Source: Pseudomonadales bacterium (GTDB lineage: Bacteria; Pseudomonadota; Gammaproteobacteria; Pseudomonadales; IMCC2047). Taken from it: 64,000 bases of DNA. The notes under the pieces are model-generated. The model did no database searches. It saw only the letters and a program-made list of their open reading frames with translations, and was not told where the DNA came from. Of this stretch, positions 34,411-43,669 are shown one piece after another. Location: assembly GCA_024234615.1 (NCBI GenBank), contig JACKNY010000002.1, forward strand, positions 558,001-622,000, in the 5' to 3' direction. The position numbers and the translations under genes were made by a program. Position 1 is the first letter of the stretch; every line of letters starts with the position of its first letter.

Positions 34411-35436
34411 CTACTCACCACGCTCCTTCGCCATCGTCAACGCCAGATCTTCGATCATATCTTCCTGACCGCCAACCGTACCGCGACGCCCTAACTCAAC
34501 CAAAATATCGCGCGCGGAAATACCGTATTTCTCAGCTGCGCGTTTGGCAAACAACAAGAATGAGCTATAAACACCGGCGTAACCCAGTGTCAGCGCATCA
34601 CGGTCGAGACGAATCGGATGGTCCATCAATGGCACGATCAAATCTTCCGCTACGTCCATCACCTTAAACAGGTCGACGCCGGTTTCGACGCCCATGCGAT
34701 AGAGCACGGCGACAAAGACTTCCAGCGGGGTGTTACCCGCACCGGCACCCAGACCAGCGACTGAACCGTCAATTCTAGCGGCACCAGCTTCGATGGCTGC
34801 CAGTGAATTGGCAATGCCCATACCCAGGTTATGATGCCCATGAAAACCAACCTCGGTTCCTGGCTTTAATTCCGCGCGCAACAATCCAATTTTTTCGGTT
34901 ACTTGATCCGGCAACATATAGCCCGCCGAATCAGTACAGTAAACACAGTTAGCACCATAGGATTCCATGAGTTTAGCCTGCTCCAGAATTTTCTCCGGCG
35001 ATGCCATGTGTGCCATCATCAGAAAACCAACCGTATCCATTTTCATTTCTGCGGCCAGACCAATATGCTGCTGCGAGACATCCGCTTCGGTGCAGTGGGT
35101 CGCAACTCGGATGGTACTAACACCACAGTCATGGGCCATTCTGAGATGATCAACGGTACCAATGCCCGGCAACAACAAAGCTGATACCTTCGCCTGTTTC
35201 ATTTTGGGAATAACAGCCTTGAGATATTCTTCATCGCTATGCGCAGGAAAACCATAGTTGACTGAAGCCCCACCTAAACCATCACCGTGGGTGACTTCAA
35301 TTAGCGGCATACCGGCTTCATCCAATCCGGTCGCAACATCAATCATTTGTTGCAGGCTGATTTGATGCTGTTTCGCGTGCATACCGTCACGCAGACTCAT
35401 ATCGTGGAGGGTGACTTTCTTACCTTTTAAATTCAT
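34411..35436 (-). CDS. dmpG: 4-hydroxy-2-oxovalerate aldolase
   Basis: 341 aa from ATG 35436 (MNLKGKKVTLHDMSLRDGMHAKQHQ), which has GGAGGG upstream; a longer frame to 35499 overlaps dmpF. The Mn2+ site residues are in SLRDGMHAKQHQ and GFHGHHNLGMG. It cleaves 4-hydroxy-2-oxovalerate to pyruvate and acetaldehyde and channels the aldehyde to DmpF. The family pattern SVAGLGAGAGNTPLEVF is present. Penultimate step of the meta pathway. Confidence 0.96.
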   Translation of the reverse strand: MNLKGKKVTLHDMSLRDGMHAKQHQISLQQMIDVATGLDEAGMPLIEVTHGDGLGGASVNYGFPAHSDEEYLKAVIPKMKQAKVSALLLPGIGTVDHLRMAHDCGVSTIRVATHCTEADVSQQHIGLAAEMKMDTVGFLMMAHMASPEKILEQAKLMESYGANCVYCTDSAGYMLPDQVTEKIGLLRAELKPGTEVGFHGHHNLGMGIANSLAAIEAGAARIDGSVAGLGAGAGNTPLEVFVAVLYRMGVETGVDLFKVMDVAEDLIVPLMDHPIRLDRDALTLGYAGVYSSFLLFAKRAAEKYGISARDILVELGRRGTVGGQEDMIEDLALTMAKERGE

Positions 35437-35449
35437 TCTCTTATCCCTC

Positions 35450-36361
35450 CTATCCGCGCGCTGGCAAAGTAATGGTTTGGTTGGCCGCTTCTTCAGCAAA
35501 CATCTCCGCGGTGCGCAAGCCTGCAGCCGTCATTATGTCGAGGTTACCCGCATACTTGGGTAAGAAGTCCCCCAGACCTTCCACCTCCATGAACACTGAA
35601 ACTCGGTTGCCGTCGAATACCGGGCCGTTGACCAGTTTATAACCAGGCACATACTGCTGCACTGCTTCCACCATGTCCAATACCGACTGAGTGATCGCTT
35701 GCTGATCCGGTGCCGTTTCGGTAAGACAATGAATGGTATCGCGCATAATCAGCGGTGGCTCTGCCGGGTTAATAATAATGATGGCTTTGCCTTTTTTCGC
35801 GCCACCCACCTGTTCCACGCCAGCGGCGGTGGTACGGGTAAATTCGTCGATATTCATACGGGTGCCGGGGCCGACGGATTTCGATCCGACGGTCGCGACT
35901 ATTTCACCGTAGCTCACTGGTTGCACGCGGGAAACGGCGGCGACGATGGGAATCGTCGCCTGCCCACCGCAGGTCACCATATTGACGTTCATTTCCAGTT
36001 TTTCCGCATGCGCTTTGAGGTTCACCGGCGGTATACAAAAGGGGCCAATCGCTGCGGGAGTCAGGTCGATCATAATCACACCCAACTCATTGAGCTTGCG
36101 ACTGTTTTCGGCGTGTACGTAGGCAGAAGTGGCATCAAAGGCAATACGGATATCATCTTCGATAACATGCGACAACATACCATCAACGCCGGAGACAGAG
36201 GTTTTCATACCAAAATCACGGGCGCGTTTAATCCCTTCGGATTCCTCAATCCCCACCATCCAGACCGGTTCTATCCAGTCACTGCGCATTGCCTTCATCA
36301 GCAAGTCGGTGCCAATGTTGCCGGGGCCGATAATGGCCGCTTTTAATTTTTTACTCATCAT
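35450..36361 (-). CDS. dmpF: acetaldehyde dehydrogenase (acylating)
   Basis: 303 aa. The NAD site is KAAIIGPGNIGTDLLMKAM; the catalytic Cys is in NMVTCGGQATIPIVAAVSRV; also GPGTRMNIDEFTRTTA. It turns acetaldehyde plus CoA into acetyl-CoA in complex with the aldolase. It lies 14 bases before dmpG. ATG 36361 or the next codon may start it. Confidence 0.96.
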   Translation of the reverse strand: MMSKKLKAAIIGPGNIGTDLLMKAMRSDWIEPVWMVGIEESEGIKRARDFGMKTSVSGVDGMLSHVIEDDIRIAFDATSAYVHAENSRKLNELGVIMIDLTPAAIGPFCIPPVNLKAHAEKLEMNVNMVTCGGQATIPIVAAVSRVQPVSYGEIVATVGSKSVGPGTRMNIDEFTRTTAAGVEQVGGAKKGKAIIIINPAEPPLIMRDTIHCLTETAPDQQAITQSVLDMVEAVQQYVPGYKLVNGPVFDGNRVSVFMEVEGLGDFLPKYAGNLDIMTAAGLRTAEMFAEEAANQTITLPARG

Positions 36362-36431
36362 TCAATCCCACAGATTAATTCTACCTGTTATTACCCATCA
36401 TAAATGCAACGGTAGTCGCACCTACTAAGAA

Positions 36432-37226
36432 TCAAATAAACTTCATAGTAACGTCGCCTAAGTGCTGATAGCGAACCACGATTGAATCACCTGGTTCTAC
36501 CAAAACCGCGGCGGTAATGCCACCCGTCATAATGTAACTACCCGCAGGGATTTCCTCGCCACGCTCATCTAACATTTTCGCCAGCATCGCGACGGCGTTA
36601 GCGGGGTGGTCCAGCACGGCTGCGCCCGCACCCATTTCTACGATCTCTCCATTTTTTAGCATCACCACGCCCAGTGTGCTCCAATCAAAGGCGTCTGCGG
36701 CGGCGGAACGACTGCCGACCACAAAGCGGGTGGAGGAAGAGTTATCTGCCTGCACACTGGTGATATCAAATTTGAAATCCTTGTAGCGCGAATCGATAAT
36801 TTCTACTGCGGGTACCACCACATCAGTTGCGTCCAGCACTTCTTCGATAGTGACATTTGGCCCTTTCAAAACTTTCTTGGTGACCAGCGCTAACTCCGCT
36901 TCCACCTTGGGGTGAATCAGTTCTTTGGTCTCCACCTGGGCACCATCTGGGAGGCTAAAATAATCCGCCAGGAATCCGTAACAGGGCTGCTCAACACCCA
37001 TTTGTTTCATTTTCGCCCAGGAGGTCAGGCCCATTTTCATGCCGACCATTTTGGTGCCGCGAGCTTCTTTGCGGCGACGAATTTCCCACTGGATATCGGT
37101 CGCATCATCGAAGGTCATGTTCGGGTAATCGTCGGTAATTTTGGTGACCTCGTAGGCTTCCAATTCCGCATTTTCCAAATGTTCTGCCAGTTGTTCGATA
37201 GTCTTTTGATCTAAAGTTCGCATCAT
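36432..37226 (-). CDS. dmpH: 4-oxalocrotonate decarboxylase
   Basis: 264 aa of the hydratase/decarboxylase family. KMVGMKMGLTSWAKMKQMGVEQPCYGFLADYF and EVEAELALV supply the Mg2+-binding Glu residues. The MKMGLTSxAKMxQMGV form is that of decarboxylases, while the gene next to it has the IGKKIGVTS form of hydratases. It converts the keto form of 4-oxalocrotonate to 2-oxopent-4-enoate and normally works in a complex with DmpE. The order E-H-F-G differs from the classical E-F-G-H. Confidence 0.9.
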   Translation of the reverse strand: MMRTLDQKTIEQLAEHLENAELEAYEVTKITDDYPNMTFDDATDIQWEIRRRKEARGTKMVGMKMGLTSWAKMKQMGVEQPCYGFLADYFSLPDGAQVETKELIHPKVEAELALVTKKVLKGPNVTIEEVLDATDVVVPAVEIIDSRYKDFKFDITSVQADNSSSTRFVVGSRSAAADAFDWSTLGVVMLKNGEIVEMGAGAAVLDHPANAVAMLAKMLDERGEEIPAGSYIMTGGITAAVLVEPGDSIVVRYQHLGDVTMKFI

Positions 37227-37259
37227 TTTTTTCCAATATTCGTTGAGTTGGTCAGCCTG

Positions 37260-38045
37260 CTAGGTGAACTGCACCGAGCAATCACCGATACCACCAATTC
37301 GTACACTCATGTGGTCACCTGCCTGCACAGGCTCTAACGGCACAAGCGAACCGGACAGAATAATCTCGCCCGCTTTCAATGGAATACCGAATTGACCCAA
37401 GGTATTGGCGAGCCAAGCCACACAGTTAACCGGACTACCTAGCGCAGCCGCACCCGCGCCAGTACTGATAGTTTTACCGTTCTTGGTAACGACCATACCA
37501 CAGGTAACCAGATCAACATCCTGTGGCCGAGTCGCGGCGTTTTCATTAACCACAAATAAACCGCAAGAAGCGTTATCCGCGACAGTATCCTGAATTTTGA
37601 TACGCCAGTTTTCAATACGCGAATCAACTACCTCAAAACAAGGCATGACGGTTTCCGTGGCAGCCAGCACCTGTGCGATGGTAACACCGGGGCCTATTAA
37701 ATCACGTTTGAGCACAAAAGCGATTTCGCCTTCTGCTTTAGGCTGGATAAGCTCTTTGCTGATCGGCATCTCACCGCTGTAGATCATTTTATCGGTGAGA
37801 AAACCAAAATCAGGCTGATGCACATTGAGCATGTTCTGCACTGCTTTGCTGGTGACGCCGATCTTTTTACCGATCATCTTCTCGCCTGCGGCTAAACGGC
37901 GTTCAAGTATTTGCAACGAAATATGATAAGCATCTTCAATGCTGATATTGGGATAACGTTCAGTCAGCGGCGTTAAGGTGGAGCGATCAACCAGGGCACC
38001 GTATAGCTCATCGCCCAACGATTTGATTAGTTCTTTATCCATCAT
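37260..38045 (-). CDS. dmpE: 2-oxopent-4-enoate hydratase
   Basis: 261 aa, same fold as DmpH. KMIGKKIGVTSKAVQNMLNVHQPDFGFLTDKM and PKAEGEIAFVLKRDL carry the metal-binding Glu pair. It adds water to 2-oxopent-4-enoate to form 4-hydroxy-2-oxovalerate. It is paired with dmpH 34 bases downstream, as expected for the DmpE/DmpH complex. Confidence 0.92.
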   Translation of the reverse strand: MMDKELIKSLGDELYGALVDRSTLTPLTERYPNISIEDAYHISLQILERRLAAGEKMIGKKIGVTSKAVQNMLNVHQPDFGFLTDKMIYSGEMPISKELIQPKAEGEIAFVLKRDLIGPGVTIAQVLAATETVMPCFEVVDSRIENWRIKIQDTVADNASCGLFVVNENAATRPQDVDLVTCGMVVTKNGKTISTGAGAAALGSPVNCVAWLANTLGQFGIPLKAGEIILSGSLVPLEPVQAGDHMSVRIGGIGDCSVQFT

Positions 38046-38057
38046 GATTTAATCCTG

Positions 38058-38879
38058 CTAATTTAAAAATGCTTTCATCAGCTCGATAAAGCGCTGGTTT
38101 TTTTCAATTTGAGTCCAATGTCCGCAATGCCCAAACACATGCAGCTCAGAGCCTTCAATCCATTCTGCAAGCTTCAGTGAGGTCTCCAACGGAATTACCT
38201 GATCGTCGCGACCGTGAATGATTAAGGTCGCTTTTTCAATGGCTCTGATAGCCTGTTCCTCAGAAGCCATGGCGTCAACCCAACGCTGCCGGGGTGCGGG
38301 AAACATGCTGGCATAGCTTTCCTGCACGCCGGGGCGGATACTCGCCTGATACCGCAGTTCGGCTAACTCGTCGGTGACCAAGCTGCGATCCCAGGCAAAC
38401 AGGTCCATCAGCTTGCGCATGTTCTCCACGGAAGGGGTATAGCCCCAAACCGCATCCAGACCCGGTGAGATTTCAAAGGGTACACCGACGCTACCCATTA
38501 ACACCAATTTACGCACTCGCTGCGGATATTTGATAGCGGTCGCCAGAGCAACTGCACCACCAAAGGAATTACCGATAATGTCGGCCTGAGCAATGTCGAG
38601 TCTATCCATTAAATCAATCAGCTGTGCGACCCAATGATCAAGGCTGTAGTTGAAATTCTCTGGTCGTTCGGTAAAACCAAAGCCAACCATATCCGGCGCT
38701 ATCACCCGATGTGATTGCGCCAATGCTGGTATAATTCCACGCCAGTTAGCCCAGGACGATACCCCGGGGCCAGAGCCATGCACCAACAGCAGGGGAAAAC
38801 CTTCACCCTGATCATGATAGTTAGTGCTAAAACCACCAGTGTCGATGGCATTCGCTATTTCTGGGTTTTCTGGACTCAT
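38058..38879 (-). CDS. dmpD: 2-hydroxymuconic semialdehyde hydrolase
   Basis: 273 aa alpha/beta hydrolase of the C-C bond type. LLVHGSGPGVSSWANWRGIIP gives the oxyanion loop; Ser nucleophile in IIGNSFGGAVAL; Asp in IHGRDDQVIP; His in GHCGHWTQIE. It cleaves 2-hydroxymuconic semialdehyde, or ring-fission products of methylcatechols, to 2-oxopent-4-enoate. It lies 15 bases after dmpC. Confidence 0.94.
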   Translation of the reverse strand: MSPENPEIANAIDTGGFSTNYHDQGEGFPLLLVHGSGPGVSSWANWRGIIPALAQSHRVIAPDMVGFGFTERPENFNYSLDHWVAQLIDLMDRLDIAQADIIGNSFGGAVALATAIKYPQRVRKLVLMGSVGVPFEISPGLDAVWGYTPSVENMRKLMDLFAWDRSLVTDELAELRYQASIRPGVQESYASMFPAPRQRWVDAMASEEQAIRAIEKATLIIHGRDDQVIPLETSLKLAEWIEGSELHVFGHCGHWTQIEKNQRFIELMKAFLN

Positions 38880-38894
38880 TATTCCGCCCGCTAA

Positions 38895-40361
38895 TCAAAG
38901 CTTGATGCAGATATTTTTCAGCTCGGTATAGAATTCCAGTGAATGTTCACCACCTTCGCGTCCGATGCCGGACTGTTTCGATCCACCAAAAGCGGTGCGT
39001 AAATCACGCAGAAACCAGCTGTTCACCCAGCAAATTCCACACTCAATCCGGCCGGAAACTCTGATTGCGCGCGAGGTGTTTTCTGTCCAAACCGCAGCTG
39101 CCAAACCATAGGGTAGCGAGTTGGCCAACTCAATGACTTCATCTTCCGTATCAAACGGACGAATATGACAACAAGGTCCAAAAATTTCTTCGGTAACCAC
39201 CGCTGCATCATCCGGCAACCCCGTCCAAATAGTAGGCTCCACCCAAGCGCCACCTACCAATTCAGCGGGCATATTCGGGACTCCGCCACCCAACACAATA
39301 GTTGCTCCAGCATCTTTTGCCTTTTGGTAATAGCTAAGCACCTTACGTTGATGCTCGTGGCTGACCAGCGGCCCCATATCGACTGTCGGATCTTCTGGAA
39401 CGCCTAGTTTTAACTGTTTGGCTCGCTCCGCAAAGCGGGTGACAAATTCATCAAAAATCGACCGTTCCACGTAGACGCGTTCCGTGCCTAAACAAACCTG
39501 GCCACAGTTGGCAAAGACTGAGCGCATGGTACCCTCGATAGCTTTCTCCATGTCACAATCAGCAAATACGATACCTGGATTTTTACCACCCAGCTCGAAG
39601 GATACATCACGCACGCCAACCGCCGCCGCTTTCATAATAGCTTCGCCTGTACGCGTTTCACCGGTAAAGGTAACAGCATCGACGCCCGGATGCTCAGTCA
39701 AAAATGCGCCAGCGGAATCAGGGCCGAAGCCTTGAATCACGTTAAACACACCGGGAGGAACACCCGCTTCGTTCATCACTTCACCTAACAGCGCGGTCGT
39801 AGTCGGGGTTTCTTCCGAAGGCTTAACTACGACGGTGTTACCACAGGCCAAAGCTGGTCCGACTTTCCAGGTCATCAATAACAATGGTAAATTCCACGGG
39901 CTGATCACACCTATCACGCCCTTGGGGCGGCGCACGGAAAAATTAAGCGCCCCAGTACCGTCCGGCGTTGGCGTTTCAAACGATTCGTTCGCTACATTCT
40001 TAACCAGGTCGGCGAAGACCTTAAAGTTAGCTGCGCCACGCGGAATATCGATGTGATTGGCAATGGATACCGGCTTGCCGGTATCGGCACATTCCGCTTT
40101 GAGGAACTCATCAAAACGGGCTGTCACTCCATCTGCCACACGATGCAAAATCTCACTGCGTTGGTCTGGGGTCATACTACCCCAGGGCCCTTTCAGTGCT
40201 TTGCGCGCCGCTTCTACCGCCGCATTGACTTCGGCACGACCTGCTTCATGGACGATACCGATCAGGGAACCGTCTACCGGTGTGCGATTTTCAAAAGTTT
40301 TGCCTGAAGTGCCTTTCGTGTATTCGCCGTTTATAAAATTCAATATGTCTTTTGTACTCAT
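38895..40361 (-). CDS. dmpC: 2-hydroxymuconic semialdehyde dehydrogenase
   Basis: 488 aa aldehyde dehydrogenase. Catalytic Glu in VSFELGGKNPGIVF, Cys in ANCGQVCLGTERVYVE, NAD site VTFTGETRTGEAI. It oxidises 2-hydroxymuconic semialdehyde to 4-oxalocrotonate (enol), the entry to the DmpI/DmpH branch. Start MSTKDILNFINGEYTKG is typical. Its stop lies 15 bases before dmpD. Confidence 0.95.
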   Translation of the reverse strand: MSTKDILNFINGEYTKGTSGKTFENRTPVDGSLIGIVHEAGRAEVNAAVEAARKALKGPWGSMTPDQRSEILHRVADGVTARFDEFLKAECADTGKPVSIANHIDIPRGAANFKVFADLVKNVANESFETPTPDGTGALNFSVRRPKGVIGVISPWNLPLLLMTWKVGPALACGNTVVVKPSEETPTTTALLGEVMNEAGVPPGVFNVIQGFGPDSAGAFLTEHPGVDAVTFTGETRTGEAIMKAAAVGVRDVSFELGGKNPGIVFADCDMEKAIEGTMRSVFANCGQVCLGTERVYVERSIFDEFVTRFAERAKQLKLGVPEDPTVDMGPLVSHEHQRKVLSYYQKAKDAGATIVLGGGVPNMPAELVGGAWVEPTIWTGLPDDAAVVTEEIFGPCCHIRPFDTEDEVIELANSLPYGLAAAVWTENTSRAIRVSGRIECGICWVNSWFLRDLRTAFGGSKQSGIGREGGEHSLEFYTELKNICIKL

Positions 40362-40799
40362 TTATACGCTCTCTTTATCAGCACCAATTTTATTCAGTGC
40401 GGCAACCGCACACTCCATATCCTGCGTTTCACTCGCACCGGATACGCCAATGCCGCCGACTCGCTCGCCGTCGACAACGATTGGGAAGCCACCGCCAAAC
40501 ATCACCATCCTGTCCCGTTGCAAAAGACCTTCTTTTACGGCAACCGACATACTTTGCGAGATTTCCGTCCAGCGGTGCGTCGGCAAGCCAAAACTGGCTG
40601 CGGTATAGGCCTTGTCCGTAGCAATGTCACTGCAATGGAAGGGCGCCAGAGGATCGCATAAGAACGCAATTGTGCGGCCATTACGATCTACCACCGCAAT
40701 ACTCACATGAACCGACAAAGCCTGAGCTTGCAACATCGCCGCCTCGCAAGCCAAATGCGCCGACGCCCAATCAATCGATGCCTGTTGAATAATATCCAT
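40362..40799 (-). CDS. GlcG/HbpS family protein inside the meta-cleavage operon
   Basis: 145 aa. SVHVSIAVVDRNGRTIAFLCDPLAPFHCSDIATDKAYTAASFG and MFGGGFPIVVDGERVGGIGVSGASETQDMECAVAAL match the GlcG/HbpS fold, which in some members binds heme. It is fitted between dmpB and dmpC with the dmpC start directly at its stop, so it is a true operon member. The role in phenol degradation is not established; protecting or reactivating the iron of the dioxygenase, as the [2Fe-2S] ferredoxin DmpQ does, is a guess. Confidence 0.85.
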   Translation of the reverse strand: MDIIQQASIDWASAHLACEAAMLQAQALSVHVSIAVVDRNGRTIAFLCDPLAPFHCSDIATDKAYTAASFGLPTHRWTEISQSMSVAVKEGLLQRDRMVMFGGGFPIVVDGERVGGIGVSGASETQDMECAVAALNKIGADKESV

Positions 40800-40807
40800 C
40801 AGCAGCC

Positions 40808-41728
40808 CTAGGTTAAAACACTCAAAAATCGTTCATTTAAGACACGATCATGATAGAAAATTGCTTTGCCGAGCTGATCTGCATCCCAGGTGACCACAGG
40901 GTGATCTGGGTAGGTGTAATCCCCACCGCAGAATACTTCTGAGCGGTTACCAGAAGGATCGAAGAAATAAATGGTCTGGCCATGAGTTAAACCATGTCGG
41001 GTCGGACCAATATCAAGCGACATATCATGCATTGAGATGATATCTGCAGCACGCAACACATCTCCCCAGGTCTCCAGATAGAAAGAAGCGTGGTGCAACT
41101 TACCTTTTTCTGGATGACGCACCCATGCCAGATCATGCGCTTTCATAGAACAGCTGATAAACTGCGCCACACGCAATTCTCCATCTACAACTTCTTCGCT
41201 CAATTGAAACCCGAGCACATTACAAAAGAGGTCGAGAGCGCCATCGAGATCATCGCCATAAAGTAAGCAATGGTCGAAGCGTTGTGCACGCATGCCTTTC
41301 AATTCTTCCGGCCAAGCATCGGGATTTTTCGGATGAATACCCCACTTGCCGGTCTGTTTTTTTTCTGCATAGAGCTCAAACATATGTCCGGTGGGCGAGT
41401 CAAAACGTACCCGTTCTCCACAGTCATTTAGCTCACCGGCAGGAATAACTTCCACCTGACAACCAAAATCAATTAGCTCCTGCTTTAATTGATTCATTAC
41501 TTCGGTGGACACTACTTTAAAACCCATAAAATCCATACCGGGCTCATCGGCCGGACGCAGTACAACTGAATAGGCGTCGACTTCTGTCCAACCCTTAAGG
41601 TAGACACGACCACTCGAATCGCGATCCATCTCGATCAACCCCATACGATCACGGTAGTGACACACTGCTTCATCCATATCCATGACACGAATTTGAATAT
41701 GCCCCGGTCTCATCACACCTTTACTCAT
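40808..41728 (-). CDS. dmpB: catechol 2,3-dioxygenase
   Basis: 306 aa extradiol dioxygenase with two VOC domains. Iron ligands are in QRFDHCLLYGDD (His, about 153), GKLHHASFYLETW (His, about 214) and RSEVFCGGDY (Glu, about 265). It opens catechol between C2 and the ring CH to 2-hydroxymuconic semialdehyde. It follows dmpQ, whose ferredoxin reactivates the oxidised iron. Length is standard. Confidence 0.96.
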   Translation of the reverse strand: MSKGVMRPGHIQIRVMDMDEAVCHYRDRMGLIEMDRDSSGRVYLKGWTEVDAYSVVLRPADEPGMDFMGFKVVSTEVMNQLKQELIDFGCQVEVIPAGELNDCGERVRFDSPTGHMFELYAEKKQTGKWGIHPKNPDAWPEELKGMRAQRFDHCLLYGDDLDGALDLFCNVLGFQLSEEVVDGELRVAQFISCSMKAHDLAWVRHPEKGKLHHASFYLETWGDVLRAADIISMHDMSLDIGPTRHGLTHGQTIYFFDPSGNRSEVFCGGDYTYPDHPVVTWDADQLGKAIFYHDRVLNERFLSVLT

Positions 41729-41821
41729 TTTGCCTCTCCTCGGTTATCTAAATACCAGCAGTTTTTATCTTCTATCCCCATTCTTCCGGCTGAATACCAC
41801 CTCTGCGATTGGTTTTACCAC

Positions 41822-42139
41822 TTAGTACACTTTGGCCTCATGCTCTTCACTAACCGCCACTTCAAATACCAAATTCGTACGTGGATAAGATCGACAAGCC
41901 AACACATAACCCTGCGCTTGTTCTTCCAAAGACACCTGCTTGCGACTCATCGCTTTGGCAATATACTCGCCCTTCACCACCTTGATTTTACACACACCAC
42001 AACCACCACCCCGACAACCTACCTTAATTAAGCCGGGATTGGTTCTTTCCATCGCCACCAACAAGCTTTGGTTGGGCGAACAGTTAAAAAAGGCTCCAGT
42101 TGCTTTGTCCTGTACTTTATATTTGATTGCCTGTTCCAC
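41822..42139 (-). CDS. dmpQ: chloroplast-type ferredoxin that reactivates catechol 2,3-dioxygenase
   Basis: 105 aa. [2Fe-2S] ligands: CRGGGCGVCKI with C-x4-C-x2-C, and the fourth Cys in GYVLACRSYP. The XylT/DmpQ type rescues inactivated dioxygenase by reducing its Fe3+. Placed directly before dmpB, as in known dmp/xyl operons, with 93 non-coding bases between. Confidence 0.94.
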   Translation of the reverse strand: MEQAIKYKVQDKATGAFFNCSPNQSLLVAMERTNPGLIKVGCRGGGCGVCKIKVVKGEYIAKAMSRKQVSLEEQAQGYVLACRSYPRTNLVFEVAVSEEHEAKVY

Positions 42140-42153
42140 CTAAATCTACTCTG

Positions 42154-43215
42154 TTAGATTCGTTTGAACAGCGCGCTTCGAGTCGCTTCTCCAGCGCCAT
42201 CGGCAGCCGTCAGGAAACGCTCCATATGGATATCGCGCTCAAACAAACGCCCCTGCATTAGAGCACTAATGGCGGCATCGATCATTGGCGGTGGGCCGCA
42301 AAGATAAGCCTTATTCCCGCTAAATTTTCCATCAAAATGAGCCACTGCAGCTTCATGTACAAAACCAGTAAACCCTTCCCAGTGATCATCAGGATTAGGT
42401 TCGTTAAGCGCGGGTACATACTCAAAGTTATCATGCTCCTTGGCGAGCGCCTCGAACATCTCCCGGTTGTACAGTTCAGACACATTACGCGCACCTTGGA
42501 ATAACACAATCCTGCGTTGATCACCCACTTCCAGCAGATCTAAAATCATCGATTGCGGCGACGACAGCCCAGAACCACCAGCAATAAAAATCAAATCCTC
42601 TGGCGCGGACTTACGCACAAAAAACTGCCCATAAGGCCCGGAAAGTTCGAGCGTGTCACCAACCTTAAGCTGCTGATGCAAATAGGTGGTGCCAGCTCCT
42701 TCTGGGACATGCCGCACATGCAATTCAATCTGCTTGTTGAGCGATGGTTGGTTAGCGATGGAAAAGGCTCTAACCCCTTCTACGCCAGGAATACTCAAGT
42801 TAATATACTGTCCTGCCTGAAACGCCATCTCTCCATCCAGATCCAGATGAATACCCTTGATAGTTGGCGATAGCTGCACAATTTCCCTAACGGTGCCTTG
42901 GTAGTCCTGAATGGGATAGCCCTCAAAATCTGGATCAACGTCGATATCCGCCTCAATCACCATGTCAGATTCTGCGGTGGCGCAGCACACCAATATCTTG
43001 CCTTCGTCACGCTCCATATCCATCAGTGCAAAGGGTGACGCATTACCCACTTCATACTCACCCTCAACCACCTGGCACTTGCAGGTTGCGCAGGTACCAT
43101 GGCCACAGGCGAAGGGTAACCAAACACCTTGGCGTAATGCCGCATCGAGAATGGTTTGGCCCTCTTCCACTTCAATGGTATCGCCAGTGGGTTCAATGGT
43201 GATTTGATAACTCAT
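42154..43215 (-). CDS. dmpP: phenol hydroxylase reductase component
   Basis: 353 aa. The N-terminal plant-type ferredoxin (ACGHGTCATCKCQVVEG, then VCCATAE) is followed by FAD (RAFSIANQP) and NAD domains (IFIAGGSGLSSPQSMI; YLCGPPPMIDAA). It passes electrons from NADH through FAD and [2Fe-2S] to the diiron hydroxylase. Full length. Confidence 0.96.
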   Translation of the reverse strand: MSYQITIEPTGDTIEVEEGQTILDAALRQGVWLPFACGHGTCATCKCQVVEGEYEVGNASPFALMDMERDEGKILVCCATAESDMVIEADIDVDPDFEGYPIQDYQGTVREIVQLSPTIKGIHLDLDGEMAFQAGQYINLSIPGVEGVRAFSIANQPSLNKQIELHVRHVPEGAGTTYLHQQLKVGDTLELSGPYGQFFVRKSAPEDLIFIAGGSGLSSPQSMILDLLEVGDQRRIVLFQGARNVSELYNREMFEALAKEHDNFEYVPALNEPNPDDHWEGFTGFVHEAAVAHFDGKFSGNKAYLCGPPPMIDAAISALMQGRLFERDIHMERFLTAADGAGEATRSALFKRI

Positions 43216-43251
43216 CGATTGCTATTCCTTCTGTAATCTGTGGTGAACACG

Positions 43252-43614
43252 CTAAACACCAGCGTTGGCATAACCTTTTAGTTCAGGGGTTGCAAAACGG
43301 ATAAGTGATTTATGTCCTACGCCCTGCTCTTCTAACCCCTTGTTGAAATCGGGCTTAAAGGCGGCACCATCCAATAGCCAATTGGCTGTTTCCCAATTGA
43401 TTTTCTTAAACTCAGGATGCTGGCCAAAAGCATCAGGCATCACCTGTTCAATGAGCTGTCTGAAGGTCATGTCCGGCGGTAAAGGCACCGCTTTCGAGGC
43501 GCAAAACAACAGGTGGTGATCCCACCCAATAAAGACCATGATATTACCGTGGTAGTTTTCCCGTGCGTCTTTCACATCACCGTGATAATCCGGTGTCATC
43601 GCATGTACTGGCAT
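43252..43614 (-). CDS. dmpO: phenol hydroxylase gamma-type subunit
   Basis: 120 aa. HAMTPDYHGDVKDARENYHGNIMVFIGWDHHLLFCASKA and INWETANWLLDGAAFKPDFNKGLEEQGVGHKSLIRF match DmpO, the small subunit of the (LNO)2 hydroxylase. It stabilises the complex. It lies between dmpN and dmpP, as expected. Confidence 0.94.
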   Translation of the reverse strand: MPVHAMTPDYHGDVKDARENYHGNIMVFIGWDHHLLFCASKAVPLPPDMTFRQLIEQVMPDAFGQHPEFKKINWETANWLLDGAAFKPDFNKGLEEQGVGHKSLIRFATPELKGYANAGV

Positions 43615-43669
43615 TGTTGTTTCTCTCTCTAATTCTAAATAAATCCATCAGCCGTTATGACTGTGCCGG

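Noticed and set aside
34203..34667. 154-codon open frame
   Set aside because: It runs through the inverted-repeat element and the antisense of dmpG, with repeat-derived residues and no family similarity.
35699..36346. 215-codon open frame on the plus strand
   Set aside because: It is antisense to the well-supported dmpF gene and has a His-rich shadow composition.
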